A stretch of DNA of 64,000 bases, taken from positions 1 to 64,000 of the forward strand of contig CANKVU010000003.1 in the NCBI GenBank assembly GCA_947487205.1, written 5' to 3'. This document shows positions 24,745 to 33,589 of this stretch, in pieces. Each line of letters begins with the position of its first letter. The stretch's first letter is position 1. Source of the stretch: an uncultured Paracoccaceae bacterium (GTDB taxonomy: Bacteria > Pseudomonadota > Alphaproteobacteria > Rhodobacterales > Rhodobacteraceae). The position numbers and the translations under genes were made by a program. The notes beneath the pieces were generated by a model. That model saw nothing but the letters and a program-made list of their open reading frames with translations, searched no databases and was not told the DNA's origin.

Positions 24745-26115
24745 ATGACGACGAGCGCCCCGCTCCACGACCACCTTCGCGCTCTGGTGGCGTGGTCCTC
24801 CGGCCTGGCTCCGGACGCGATACCGGAGGACGTGCGGCGGCGGGCGGGCCTCATCCTGTGGGACGATTTCGGCGCGTTGCTGGCGGCGCGGTCGGAACCC
24901 GAGATCGTCGCCCTGCGCCGCAAGATCGCCGAAAGCGGCGGGCGCGCCGAGGCCACGGTGTTCGATGGCGGTGCCGTCCGGACCGACCGGTACAGCGCCG
25001 CGCTGGGCAACGGTTGCGCGGCCGACTGGTGCGAACTGGACGGCGGCTTCCGCCCGGTCGTGTGCCATGCCGCGCTCTACGTCCTGCCGGCCCTGCTCGC
25101 CGAGGCCGAAGCGACCGACGCGCGGGTCGACGACCTGCTGGCGGCCCTGGTCGTCGGCTACGAGACCGTGGCCCGCGTCGCACGGGCGTTCACCTTCCCG
25201 GCGCTGACGCTCCATCCGCATGGCGGTCTCGCCACGATCGGCGCGGCGGCGGCCGTCGCGCACCTGCGGGGCCACGATCCCGCGATCCGCCTCCGGGCCC
25301 TCACCGGTGCCGCCACGATGGTCTTCCCGGGGCCCTTCGGACACGCCGTCGAGGGCGCGCTGATCCGCAACGTCTGGCCGGGCCATTGCGCTCAAACCGG
25401 CATGCGGGCCGTCGATTGGGCGGAAATCGGGATTGGCGGCACGTCATCGAGCCTGTCCGACGTGTTCTGCGGGATTTTCGGAGCCAGCGCCGCGCCCCAC
25501 GCCCTGTCTTCCGACCTCGGAACGGATTGGGCCATGACCGACGGCTATCACAAGATGCACGCGTGCTGTCAGTACGCGCATTCGACGGTCGAGGCGATCC
25601 AGGCCGCTCTGGAGGCCCGCGACACCCCCCCTGGGGTCGGCGACATCGCCGATATCCGCGTCGAGACCCACGACAAGGCGCTCAAGCTCGACAATGCGGC
25701 GCCGGCGACTACCCTCGCCGCGAAGTTCTCGATGCAGCATGTCGCGGCCGCGTCCCTTCTCACGGGATCGGCGGATGCCGACGCGTTTCATGCCGACACG
25801 CTCGCGGCCCCCGCATTCGATACCCTGCGCAAGATCGTCACGCTGGCGCCGTTCGGGCCTGCTCTTCCCCCGCCGCATGACCGTCCGGCCCGTGTCACCA
25901 TACGGTTGCGCGACGGAACGGTCCTGCAAGGCGAGTGCCTGAGCGCCCGTGGGGGACCGGATCGCCCCTTCGGCGACGACGAAATTCGCGAGAAGGGCCG
26001 CCGCCTCATCGAGGCCGCCTACCCGAACGCCAGCTCGTGCATGGCGCCGATCCTCCATGGCGATGCCGGCGATCTCCGCTGGGCACGGCTGGTGGCCGAG
26101 CTCACCTCGAGCTGA
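24745..26115 (+). CDS. MmgE/PrpD-family protein (second copy)
   Basis: 456 residues, AAGGAG ribosome site, 17 bases after the TRAP large permease, so part of the transporter operon. Family marks: ILWDDFGALLAARSEPEIVAL, ALGNGCAADWCELDGGF, HPHGGLATIGAAAAVAHLRG, ALIRNVWPGHCAQTGMRAVDWAEIG and MHACCQYAHSTVEAIQAAL. Only distantly similar to the copy at 15622-17007: the Asp-Asp of the LEYDDTH motif is ELDGGF here. The two copies probably act at different steps or on different stereoisomers of the pathway acid. Confidence 0.88.
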   Translation: MTTSAPLHDHLRALVAWSSGLAPDAIPEDVRRRAGLILWDDFGALLAARSEPEIVALRRKIAESGGRAEATVFDGGAVRTDRYSAALGNGCAADWCELDGGFRPVVCHAALYVLPALLAEAEATDARVDDLLAALVVGYETVARVARAFTFPALTLHPHGGLATIGAAAAVAHLRGHDPAIRLRALTGAATMVFPGPFGHAVEGALIRNVWPGHCAQTGMRAVDWAEIGIGGTSSSLSDVFCGIFGASAAPHALSSDLGTDWAMTDGYHKMHACCQYAHSTVEAIQAALEARDTPPGVGDIADIRVETHDKALKLDNAAPATTLAAKFSMQHVAAASLLTGSADADAFHADTLAAPAFDTLRKIVTLAPFGPALPPPHDRPARVTIRLRDGTVLQGECLSARGGPDRPFGDDEIREKGRRLIEAAYPNASSCMAPILHGDAGDLRWARLVAELTSS

Positions 26116-26174
26116 GAGGGCGCAGCCGGTCCGGCGATCCGTCCCTGGCGGCGGATCGGCCGAAGCGCGCGGCC

Positions 26175-27119
26175 TCAGACGACCGGGGTCAGGAGGGGGG
26201 CGCCGCTCAACTGGGCCCGGAGATTGGCCACCACCAGATCGCCCATCGCCCGTCGCGTCTTGTGGCTGGCGCTGCCCTGGTGGGGCATGAGCACCACGTT
26301 CTCGAGCGCGCGCAGCCGCTCCGGGACGCGGGGCTCGTCGGCGAAGACATCGAGCGCCGCGCCGCCGAGCCGGCCCTCCGCCAGCAGATCGACCATCGCC
26401 GGCTCGTCCACGAGCGAACCGCGCGCCACGTTCACGAGGCAGCCCTCCGCGCCGAGCTCCTCCAGAACCCGCCGGCTGACGATGCCCTCGGTCTCGGGGG
26501 TTCCGGGGGCGACGAGGACCAGCCAGTCGACATCCCGCGCCATGGCCGCGAGATCGCCGTAATAGGCATAGGGCTCGTCGACCTGTTCGGTCCGGCCGTG
26601 ATAGACCACCCGCATCTTCATCGCCTGCAGCCGCGTCGCGATGGTCTTGCCGATGCGGCCAAGCCCCAGGATGCCGACGCGGCGCCCGGTCAGCTCGGCC
26701 GTCAGGGGCATGGTCCCGTCCCGCTCCCACCGCCCGTCGCGGACATAGCGGTCGGATTGCGGCACGCGGTGGCAGAGCGCCAGCATCAGCGCCAGCGCGA
26801 CCTCGGCCACGCAATCGTTCAGGACATCGGGCGTGTTGGTGACCCGCACGCCCGCCGCCCGCGCCGCGTCCACGTCGATCGCGTCGTATCCCACCCCGAA
26901 GGAGGCGATGAGCTCCAGCTTGGGCAGCGCCTCGATCACCGCGGCCGGGCACCCCGTGCCGCCGCCGGTCACGACGTACCGCGTGGACGGGGCCAGATCC
27001 TCCAGCATCGCGCCGGCATCTTCGGCCTCCCAGTAGCGGTGGATCGTGACGATCTCGTCCAGGCGATCCTGGACGTGATCGTTGATCGGGCTCATCAGCA
27101 GGCAATCGGGTTTCGTCAT
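26175..27119 (-). CDS. D-isomer-specific 2-hydroxyacid dehydrogenase
   Basis: 314 residues. The NAD-binding motif is GRRVGILGLGRIGKTIATRLQAM; the catalytic trio is the Arg in VNVARGSLVDE, the Glu in DVFADEPRVPE and the His in VVLMPHQGSASHKTR. It interconverts a 2-keto acid (glyoxylate, hydroxypyruvate or similar) and its D-hydroxy acid in the cytoplasm. It is the last gene of the ABC transporter operon and converges with the second MmgE/PrpD gene. Confidence 0.9.
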   Translation of the reverse strand: MTKPDCLLMSPINDHVQDRLDEIVTIHRYWEAEDAGAMLEDLAPSTRYVVTGGGTGCPAAVIEALPKLELIASFGVGYDAIDVDAARAAGVRVTNTPDVLNDCVAEVALALMLALCHRVPQSDRYVRDGRWERDGTMPLTAELTGRRVGILGLGRIGKTIATRLQAMKMRVVYHGRTEQVDEPYAYYGDLAAMARDVDWLVLVAPGTPETEGIVSRRVLEELGAEGCLVNVARGSLVDEPAMVDLLAEGRLGGAALDVFADEPRVPERLRALENVVLMPHQGSASHKTRRAMGDLVVANLRAQLSGAPLLTPVV

Positions 27120-27164
27120 GGCGTCCTTCGTGTATCCGATGGGGTCCCGCGCGGGGCGAGAGGG

Positions 27165-28055
27165 TCAGCCGGGCGACCGGGGTTCCAGCAGCCGGATCAT
27201 CTCCGACATGTCCGCCGCGCCGAGGCCCATCCGCATCAGGATGCGGTGGATCTCCGTCACGGCCGAGGTGAGGGGAAGCGGCGTGCGGGATTTGCCCGCG
27301 AAACGCTGCAGCGTTTCCAGGTCCTTCATCATGTTGTCGATCCGCCCCGTGGGCGCGTGGTCGCGCCGGGCGAACTTGCCCATGTATTCCTGCAGGATCG
27401 CGGAATCCCCGCGGCCGCCCGCCAGCGCGGCGGGAATGCGGGCCGCGTCGATCCCCGCATCCTCGGCCACCACCACCGCTTCGGCGACGCCCTGGAACAG
27501 GAGGCCGCAGAACAGCTGGTTGATGAGCTTGGTGGCCTGGCCGGCGCCCGAGTGGCCCATATGGGTGTAATTGGCGCACAGGTGGTCCATGACCGTCCGG
27601 CCCGCCTCCACATCCGCGGCCTCGCCGCCGGCCATGACCGTCAGCCGCCCCTCGCGCGCGCCCGGCGCCCCGCCCGAAAGCGGGCAGTCGATCCAGCCGG
27701 CGCCGGTCTCGGCGCGCAGCCGCTCCGCCATGGCCCTCGTGGCACCGGGGTCGATGGACGACATGTCGATCAGGAGCGCATCGCCGCCCAGGCCCTCGGC
27801 CACGCCGCCCGCGCCGAAGACGGCTTCCTCCACCACCTCGGCATAGGTGAGGCAGAGGATCACGAACCGCGCCCCGGCGGCCGCGTCGACGGGCCGCGAG
27901 ACGGTGCGGGCCCCGAGGTCCGAGAGCGGTTCGAGCCGTTCCGGCGACCGGTTCGCGACGGCGACATCGAGCCCGGCCGACAGGAGCCGTTCGGCGATCG
28001 CCGTCCCCATGATCCCGGCGCCGACGATGCCGACGCGCAAGGTCTCATCTGCCAT
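27165..28055 (-). CDS. 3-hydroxyisobutyrate dehydrogenase-family reductase
   Basis: 296 residues from the ATG at 28055, which has GGGAGGGA upstream; an in-frame ATG five codons earlier has no such site. Motifs: RVGIVGAGIMGTAIAERLLSAG (NAD(P) binding), substrate-binding IDCPLSGGAPGAREGRLTVMAGG, and catalytic Lys in HSGAGQATKLINQLF. The family reduces or oxidises beta-hydroxy acids (3-hydroxyisobutyrate, tartronate semialdehyde, 2-hydroxymethylglutarate). Encoded between the ABC ATPase and a 2-hydroxyacid dehydrogenase, it probably handles the imported compound. Confidence 0.9.
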   Translation of the reverse strand: MADETLRVGIVGAGIMGTAIAERLLSAGLDVAVANRSPERLEPLSDLGARTVSRPVDAAAGARFVILCLTYAEVVEEAVFGAGGVAEGLGGDALLIDMSSIDPGATRAMAERLRAETGAGWIDCPLSGGAPGAREGRLTVMAGGEAADVEAGRTVMDHLCANYTHMGHSGAGQATKLINQLFCGLLFQGVAEAVVVAEDAGIDAARIPAALAGGRGDSAILQEYMGKFARRDHAPTGRIDNMMKDLETLQRFAGKSRTPLPLTSAVTEIHRILMRMGLGAADMSEMIRLLEPRSPG

Positions 28056-28079
28056 TGCGTCCCTCCCCATCCATGGCGC

Positions 28080-28871
28080 TCAATGGCTGATCTGGCCCAG
28101 GAACGCGCTCGTCCGCTTGTGCTTCGGTGCGTCGAAGAACGCGTCCGGGGGCGCCGTCTCGACGATCTCGCCCCGGTCCATGAAGATCACCCGATCCGCC
28201 ACCTTGCGCGCGAAGCTCATCTCGTGGGTGACGACCAGCATCGTCATCCCCTCCTGCGCGAGGTCGATCATGGTGTCGAGGACCTCCTTGACCATCTCGG
28301 GGTCGAGCGCCGATGTCGGCTCGTCGAACAGCATGAGCTTCGGGTTCATGCACAGCGCCCGCGCGATGGCGACCCGCTGCTGCTGACCGCCCGACAATTC
28401 GGCGGGATACTTCTCGGCCTGCTCGGGGATACGCACGCGCTCGAGGTAATGGCGCGCCCGCCTCTCGGCCTCGGCCCGGTCGACGCCGCGGACCTTGCGC
28501 GGCGCAATCGAGCAATTCTCCAGCACCGTCATGTGCGGGAACAGGTTGAATTGCTGGAACACCATGCCGACCTCGCGGCGCACCTTCTCGACGTTCTTCC
28601 GCCCCGCCGTCAGCTCGATCCCGTCCACGAAGATGCGCCCCTGCTGGACCGGTTCGAGCCTGTTCATGCAGCGGATCAGGGTGGACTTCCCCGAGCCGGA
28701 GGGGCCGCAGATCACGATCCGCTCCCCCCGCGCGACCTCCAGGTCGATGTCCTTGAGCGCCTGGAAGCTGCCGAACCACTTGCCGACGCCCTCCATGCGC
28801 ACGGCGGGCGGCCCGTCGCCGCCCGCTTGAGGCGCGCTCGGCGCCGATGCCGGCTCGCCGCTACTCGGCAT
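28080..28871 (-). CDS. Polar amino-acid-type ABC transporter ATPase
   Basis: 263 residues. Walker [11 protein letters not shown]-loop [16 protein letters not shown], signature [32 protein letters not shown] (Walker B) and H-loop VVTHEMSFA are all present, in the GlnQ/HisP pattern. It powers the two permeases encoded upstream. It overlaps the end of the substrate-binding protein gene by 11 bases. Confidence 0.94.
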   Translation of the reverse strand: MPSSGEPASAPSAPQAGGDGPPAVRMEGVGKWFGSFQALKDIDLEVARGERIVICGPSGSGKSTLIRCMNRLEPVQQGRIFVDGIELTAGRKNVEKVRREVGMVFQQFNLFPHMTVLENCSIAPRKVRGVDRAEAERRARHYLERVRIPEQAEKYPAELSGGQQQRVAIARALCMNPKLMLFDEPTSALDPEMVKEVLDTMIDLAQEGMTMLVVTHEMSFARKVADRVIFMDRGEIVETAPPDAFFDAPKHKRTSAFLGQISH

Positions 28872-29691
28872 AATAGTCGAGCGCCTCCTGCGCGCTGGAC
28901 GTGGTCCGCACGAAATCCGGCAGCGGCGCGTCGAGCCATTTCTCGTGGATGGCGTTCAGCTCGCCGTTTTCCTTCATCCGGGCCAGGAAGTCGTCGAGAT
29001 ACGCCGTCAGCTCGTCGGATTGCGGATGCACGGCGATGCCCTGCATCTGCCGGGCGAGGTCGAACTTGGTGTCGAACCGGTCCGGCGCCATGCCCTCCAG
29101 TTCGGCGATGACCGTGTTCGACGCCCCGATCAGCGGTACCTGGCCCGAGACCAGGGCCTGGACCGCTGAGGCGTCGTCGTCGAAGCGCTGGATGGTCGCG
29201 TCGTCCGGCGCCACCGCCGTCAGGGCGTTGTCCTGCGTGCTGGCGCGCGCGACCCCGATCGTCTGCCCCGACAGGTCCGCGGGGTCGGAAATCTCGAGAC
29301 CCCCATCGCCGTAGAGGGAGATGCTGATCCCGGCATAGGGCGCGGAATAATCGACCCGCTCGGCCCGCTCCGGCGTGATGCCGAGAGAGGCGACCTCCAG
29401 ATCGACGCGGTTGCTGAGCAGATAGGGGATGCGGTTCGGACCCGTGACCGCCACGAGGTTCACCTCGACGCCCATGTCCTCGGCCAGGAGTTTCGCCACG
29501 TCCGCGTCGTAGCCATCGGGCTGGCCCTGCTGGTTGATGATCCCGAACGGCGGGAAGTCCACGAGCATGCCGATATTGACCGTGCCGCGCTCCTGGATCT
29601 CCTCGGGCGTGGTCTGGGCCGCCGCGGTTCCGCCCAGCCCGAGGCAGATCCCGGCCGCCACGAGCGTCATCCGGATCGAGTTGTGCTTCAT
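28861..29691 (-). CDS. ABC transporter substrate-binding protein, amino-acid type
   Basis: 276 residues from the ATG at 29691 (GGAGGATGACCCG ahead). Signal peptide [21 protein letters not shown] with cleavage near AAAQ. The family-3 solute-binding fold is visible: [47 protein letters not shown] and [27 protein letters not shown]. Usual ligands are polar amino acids and relatives; the LEVASLG in place of the common D[LA]I..G.T is a small deviation. It is the third gene from the operon start. Confidence 0.92.
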   Translation of the reverse strand: MKHNSIRMTLVAAGICLGLGGTAAAQTTPEEIQERGTVNIGMLVDFPPFGIINQQGQPDGYDADVAKLLAEDMGVEVNLVAVTGPNRIPYLLSNRVDLEVASLGITPERAERVDYSAPYAGISISLYGDGGLEISDPADLSGQTIGVARASTQDNALTAVAPDDATIQRFDDDASAVQALVSGQVPLIGASNTVIAELEGMAPDRFDTKFDLARQMQGIAVHPQSDELTAYLDDFLARMKENGELNAIHEKWLDAPLPDFVRTTSSAQEALDYYAE

Positions 29692-29724
29692 CGGGTCATC
29701 CTCCATCGTGTTCCCGGTTCGACG

Positions 29725-30381
29725 TCACCGCGCCGCGATCCTGGCGAAGCGGCGCTCCATGCGGCGCGCGACAAGCGACAGCGGCCAGCAGATCGCGAAA
29801 TAGACCAGCGCCACCAGCCCGAAGACCATGAACGGCTCGTAGGTCGCGTTGTTGATGATCTGTCCGGCGCGCGTCAGCTCCACGAAGCCGATGATCGAGG
29901 CGAGCGAGGTCACCTTGATCAGCTGCACCGCGAACCCCACCGTGGGCGCCACCGCGATCCGCGCCGCCTGGGGCAGGACGATGTGGCGCATCCGCATGCC
30001 GTAGCGCAGGCCGAGCGCCCAGGACGCCTCCGTCTGGCCGCTGGGGACCGCCTGGATGCAGCCACGCCAGATCTCGCCCAGGAAGGCGCTCGCATGAAGG
30101 GTCAGCGCGATCGCCGCGGCGGTCAGGGGCGCCACGTCGACCCCGAAGATCGTGATGCCGAAGAACACCAGGAAAAGCTGCATCAGCGGCGGCGTGCCCT
30201 GGAAGAAGCGGATGAAGACCATCGCCGCGCCCGCCAGCCACCGGCTAGGCGAGATCCGCGCCATGGCGACCAGAAGGCCGCCCACCGACCCGCCGGCGAA
30301 GGCGATCGCCGAGAGGACGAGCGTCCAGCGCGCGGCCATGAGGATGAAGACGACCTCGTCTGGACCGAACTCGCGGATCAT
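29725..30381 (-). CDS. ABC transporter permease, amino-acid type (2)
   Basis: 218 residues with five or so membrane helices and the binding-protein-dependent permease loop (EIWRGCIQAVPSGQTEASWALGLRYGMRMRHIVLPQA, the EAA motif that contacts the ATPase). It starts 7 bases after the stop of the partner permease, so the two are co-translated and form a heterodimeric channel. Confidence 0.92.
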   Translation of the reverse strand: MIREFGPDEVVFILMAARWTLVLSAIAFAGGSVGGLLVAMARISPSRWLAGAAMVFIRFFQGTPPLMQLFLVFFGITIFGVDVAPLTAAAIALTLHASAFLGEIWRGCIQAVPSGQTEASWALGLRYGMRMRHIVLPQAARIAVAPTVGFAVQLIKVTSLASIIGFVELTRAGQIINNATYEPFMVFGLVALVYFAICWPLSLVARRMERRFARIAAR

Positions 30382-30388
30382 GGCGTCC

Positions 30389-31060
30389 CTACCGGCTCAG
30401 GGGATAGGAGAAGGCGACCCGGTGGATCGTCGCGAAGAGGGCCGAGAAGCCCAGCGACATCACGAGGTAGATCGCCGTGATGACGAGGTAGATCTCGAAG
30501 CTGGCGAAGGTCTGCGCGTTGATGTCGTTGCCCGTCGCGGTCAGGTCGTTGGCCGAGATCACCGATACCACGCTCGTGCTGAGGAAGAGGAAGATGAACT
30601 GGCTCGTCAGCGCCGGATAGACCGTCCTCAGCGCCGGCATGAAGACCACGTGGCGGAATATCTGCAGCCGGGACATGGCGAGCGCGGTGCCGGCCTCCGT
30701 CTGCCCCTTGGGGATCGCCTCGATCCCGGCGCGCAGGATCTCGATGGCGTAGGCGGTCACGTTGATGACCAGCGCCACCAGCGCGGCCACATTGGGAGAG
30801 AAGCGGATGCCGAGCGCGGGCAGCCCGAAGAAGATGAAGAAGATCTGCACGATGAAGGGCGTGTTGCGGATGATCTCGACATAGGCGGCGATCAGCCATT
30901 GGACCGGCGTCGGCCCCGCCGTCCGCCCCCAGACCCCGAGCACCGCGACGATGAGGCCGAGCGCCATCGCCCCGAACGAGAGCTGCAGGGTCACCCATGC
31001 GCCGCTCAGCAGGTCGGGCCACCGCGCGAAGACGGGCGCGAAATCGAGATTGTAGTTCAC
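30389..31060 (-). CDS. ABC transporter permease, amino-acid type (1)
   Basis: 223 residues from a GTG at 31060 with GGGAGGGG ahead; earlier in-frame codons give a non-family extension. HisM/GlnP-like helices (GAWVTLQLSFGAMALGLIVAVLG, IIRNTPFIVQIFFIFFGLP) and the EAA loop EILRAGIEAIPKGQTEAGTALAMSRLQIFRHVVFMPAL are clear. It is the first gene of a six-gene operon: two permeases, binding protein, ATPase, and two dehydrogenases. Confidence 0.92.
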   Translation of the reverse strand: MNYNLDFAPVFARWPDLLSGAWVTLQLSFGAMALGLIVAVLGVWGRTAGPTPVQWLIAAYVEIIRNTPFIVQIFFIFFGLPALGIRFSPNVAALVALVINVTAYAIEILRAGIEAIPKGQTEAGTALAMSRLQIFRHVVFMPALRTVYPALTSQFIFLFLSTSVVSVISANDLTATGNDINAQTFASFEIYLVITAIYLVMSLGFSALFATIHRVAFSYPLSR

Positions 31061-31606
31061 CGACCCCTCCCGTCCTGCGCCGCGGGGGCGCACGCGACGC
31101 GGCGCGAGGGCGCCGGTTCCGCCGCGTTCGGATCGATCTAAGAAGGCTTGGCGCGTCGTGTCAACGCCGGTCTCGGCACCCCGCCGGTGGTCCGGACGCG
31201 CCCCGGACGACCAGCGCCGCGCTCACTCGTGCGGCCCGGCGGGGCCTCGGGATCGCCGGGGCGGAGGAGCAGCAGACGCGCCGCTGCCGCGCCGATCGGG
31301 GCGGCCCGGTTCTCGACGCCGGTCGACATGGGATGGCGAGATGCGCCTCGCGCACGTCCTCGGCCCTGGCCACGGACACGTCCCGCCCGACGCGCGACCC
31401 CTTCAGAAGGCTCATCTCGACCACGTGGTCGAGGCAGGCGATGGCGGCCCCCGGATCCGCCGCGCCCCGCATCTCGGCGGCCAGCGCGCGCCCGCGGCAG
31501 CGCGCCAGGCGACGCAGGGTGACGCGCGTCGTCCGATCAAGGCGGCTGTGCGTCATGGCCTGCACGTCCATTCGGTTTCGCCGGAATCGGGACGGCGCCG
31601 CGGCCC
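31061..31606. other. Intergenic stretch before ABC operon
   Basis: About 545 bases. The minus strand carries an open frame from an ATG at 31571 to about 31161 (MDVQAMTHSRLDRTTRV, later CLDHVVEMSLLKGSRVGRDV). Part of it looks protein-like, but it turns into Arg/Pro-rich low-complexity sequence and matches nothing I know. It may be a small or decayed gene. The ABC operon promoter must lie near 31070-31140. Confidence 0.35.
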
Positions 31607-32524
31607 CTAGCGGTCCGAGGGGTCCCGGGCGACGCCCGACCGCACGATCTGGATGAACGCGGCGGCCGCCGGGGACAGGGTGCGGCCGCCGCGCCGCACC
31701 AGGCCGATGCGGCGCTTGGCGCCGAAATCGGCGATCTCGCGGCGGACGAGGTCGCCGGTATTCGTCACCGGCAGCGTCAGCGTCGGCAGGGCCGTCACGC
31801 CCAGGCCGGCCGCGACGAGCGCGCCGGCGGTCGCTAGGTGCGCCACCTCGAAGCGCGGCGAGAGGGACGCGCCGATGCGGAGGCAGGCGGCGTCGATCAG
31901 TTCGCGCACGCTCGTGCCCTCGGCCATGGCGATGAACGGCATGGCGACGATCTCGGACCAGGCATAGGGCCGCATCTGCGACAGCGGGCCGCCGGGATGC
32001 CCGACCGCGACGAACTCGTTGTTCATGATCGGCTGGAAATCGAGCCGCGAGCGGGTGGAAAGGGTGCCGGCGGTGAAGCCGAGATCCGCGACGCCGCTCT
32101 CCACCGCCTCGATCACGCCGCCCGAGAGCGCGTCGATGATGCGAAGGTCGACCTCGGGATGGGCGGCGGTGAAGGTTTGCAGCAGCCCCGGCAGCAGGCC
32201 CTGCGTCACCGAGGGCAGGCCCGCGATCGTCAGCCGGCCCCGGCGGGCCGAGACATGCGCCTCGAACTCGGCCATGCCGTCCTCGGCGGTGTTGAGCACC
32301 CGCCGCGCGATCCCGGCGAAGATCCGCCCCGAGACGGTGACGGCGACATTGCGGGTGTCGCGGTCGAAGAGCCGGGTGCCGAGCCGCGCCTCGAGCCCGG
32401 TGATCTGCCGCGACAGCGCCGAGGGCGATATGCCGAGCGCCGTGGCCGCCGCGCGGAACGATCCCGCCTCGTCCAGGGCGGTCACGGCGCGAAAGTCGGT
32501 CAGGGCAATATTGTTGATCTCCAT
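31607..32524 (-). CDS. LysR-family transcriptional regulator
   Basis: 305 residues from the ATG at 32524. N-terminal HTH: LTDFRAVTALDEAGSFRAAATALGISPSALSRQITGLEARLGTRLFDRDTRNVAVT. The effector domain follows (RGRLTIAGLPSVTQGLLPGLLQTFTAAHPEVDLRI; late ALVAAGLGVTALPTLTL). It is divergent from the TAXI-TRAP/AtuA operon with 98 bases between, so it most likely activates that operon in response to the transported compound. It may also influence the ABC operon that lies downstream on its own strand. Confidence 0.92.
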   Translation of the reverse strand: MEINNIALTDFRAVTALDEAGSFRAAATALGISPSALSRQITGLEARLGTRLFDRDTRNVAVTVSGRIFAGIARRVLNTAEDGMAEFEAHVSARRGRLTIAGLPSVTQGLLPGLLQTFTAAHPEVDLRIIDALSGGVIEAVESGVADLGFTAGTLSTRSRLDFQPIMNNEFVAVGHPGGPLSQMRPYAWSEIVAMPFIAMAEGTSVRELIDAACLRIGASLSPRFEVAHLATAGALVAAGLGVTALPTLTLPVTNTGDLVRREIADFGAKRRIGLVRRGGRTLSPAAAAFIQIVRSGVARDPSDR

Positions 32525-32548
32525 GCATCTATAATCGACAGGAATGCA
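32524..32548. promoter_or_regulatory. Candidate LysR-controlled promoter of TAXI-TRAP operon
   Basis: A perfect -10 hexamer TATAAT at 32530-32535 (plus strand) has no good -35 partner at the right distance, as is common for activator-dependent promoters. TGCAT (32524-32528) and ATGCA (32544-32548) flank it as an inverted repeat that also covers the LysR start codon, which would allow autoregulation. Confidence 0.35.
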
Positions 32549-32622
32549 CTTCACGCAACAGACCTCTTGGCCGATGCTGAACCCACGTCCCCCGACGGGG
32601 GCACGCGATCTGGGAGGACATC

Positions 32623-33585
32623 ATGAAGACGATACTCGGCGCCCTTGCCGGTGCGACGCTTCTTGCGGCACCCGCGGCGGCGCAGGACCAGGACCTGCTG
32701 ATCGGGTCGACCTCGGCCTCGTCCAGCCATTACGGCTATTTCGTCGCCGTCGGACAGCTCGTCAACGAGGCCGCGGAGGGACTCTCGGCCTCGGTGGTCG
32801 AGACCGGCGCGACGCTCGACAACATCCGGCGGATGTCGCGCGACCAGATCGACCTCGGCCTCGTGACGACGAACACCGCGCAGCACGCCTATGCCGGCAC
32901 GGACGATTTCGAAGGCAACTGCCAGGACCTGCGGCTCCTCTGGGTCTATACCAATGCGCCGCAGAACGTGATCGTGCGTGCCGATGCCGGCGTCGACAGC
33001 CTCGACGGTCTGGAGGGCGTCCGCTTCAACCCCGGTATCCGGGGATCGGCGACGGAGAGCACGACCGAGGCGGTGTTCGAGACGCTGGGACTCACGGCCG
33101 ATTACGCCCGCGGCTCGACCACCGACGTGGTGGACCAGATCAAGGACAACCGCGTGGCCGGATACGTCAAGTCGGGCGCGGGCGAGAAGCTCGACGGATC
33201 GACGATGGACATCGCGACCTCGATCGACATCCAGGTGTTGGGCCTGACGCCGGACCAGGCCGACACGCTGCGCGCCGAGATGCCCGATATCTCGGTCGTG
33301 GACATCCCCGAGGGCGCCGCCGAGGGCGTCCCGGCCTATACCACCTGGGCCTTCGGGGTGGGCGTCGCGGCGCCCTCCTCGATGGACGAGGAGACGGCCT
33401 ACCGGATCGTCTCGGCGGTCATGGCCGAGGAGAGCGCGCAGGCGAACGCGATGGCGAGCATCGCCGACAGCGACCTCGCGCAGATGACGCTCGATTACGG
33501 CACCATCCCGCTCCACCCCGGCGCCGCGCGCTGGTTCGAGGAGCACGGCCACGAGATCCCCGAGAAGCTGCAGCCCGAAGGGTGA
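32623..33585 (+). CDS. TAXI-family TRAP transporter binding protein
   Basis: 320 residues, ribosome site GGGAGGA. Signal peptide MKTILGALAGATLLAAPAAAQ. The TAXI family is shown by the opening LLIGSTSASSSHYGYFVAVGQLVNEAAEGLSASVVETGATLDNIRRMSRDQIDLGLVTTNTAQHAY and by DGLEGVRFNPGIRGSATESTTEAVFETLGL. It delivers an unknown solute (glutamate and other carboxylates in studied members) to the fused permease encoded 4 bases downstream. Its ligand should be the compound handled by the AtuA-type protein in the same operon. Confidence 0.9.
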   Translation: MKTILGALAGATLLAAPAAAQDQDLLIGSTSASSSHYGYFVAVGQLVNEAAEGLSASVVETGATLDNIRRMSRDQIDLGLVTTNTAQHAYAGTDDFEGNCQDLRLLWVYTNAPQNVIVRADAGVDSLDGLEGVRFNPGIRGSATESTTEAVFETLGLTADYARGSTTDVVDQIKDNRVAGYVKSGAGEKLDGSTMDIATSIDIQVLGLTPDQADTLRAEMPDISVVDIPEGAAEGVPAYTTWAFGVGVAAPSSMDEETAYRIVSAVMAEESAQANAMASIADSDLAQMTLDYGTIPLHPGAARWFEEHGHEIPEKLQPEG

Positions 33586-33589
33586 TCCG

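Noticed and set aside
31161-31571. Minus-strand open frame between LysR and ABC operon
   Set aside because: Partly protein-like but with an Arg/Pro-rich tail, no ribosome site and no family; reported only as an intergenic note.
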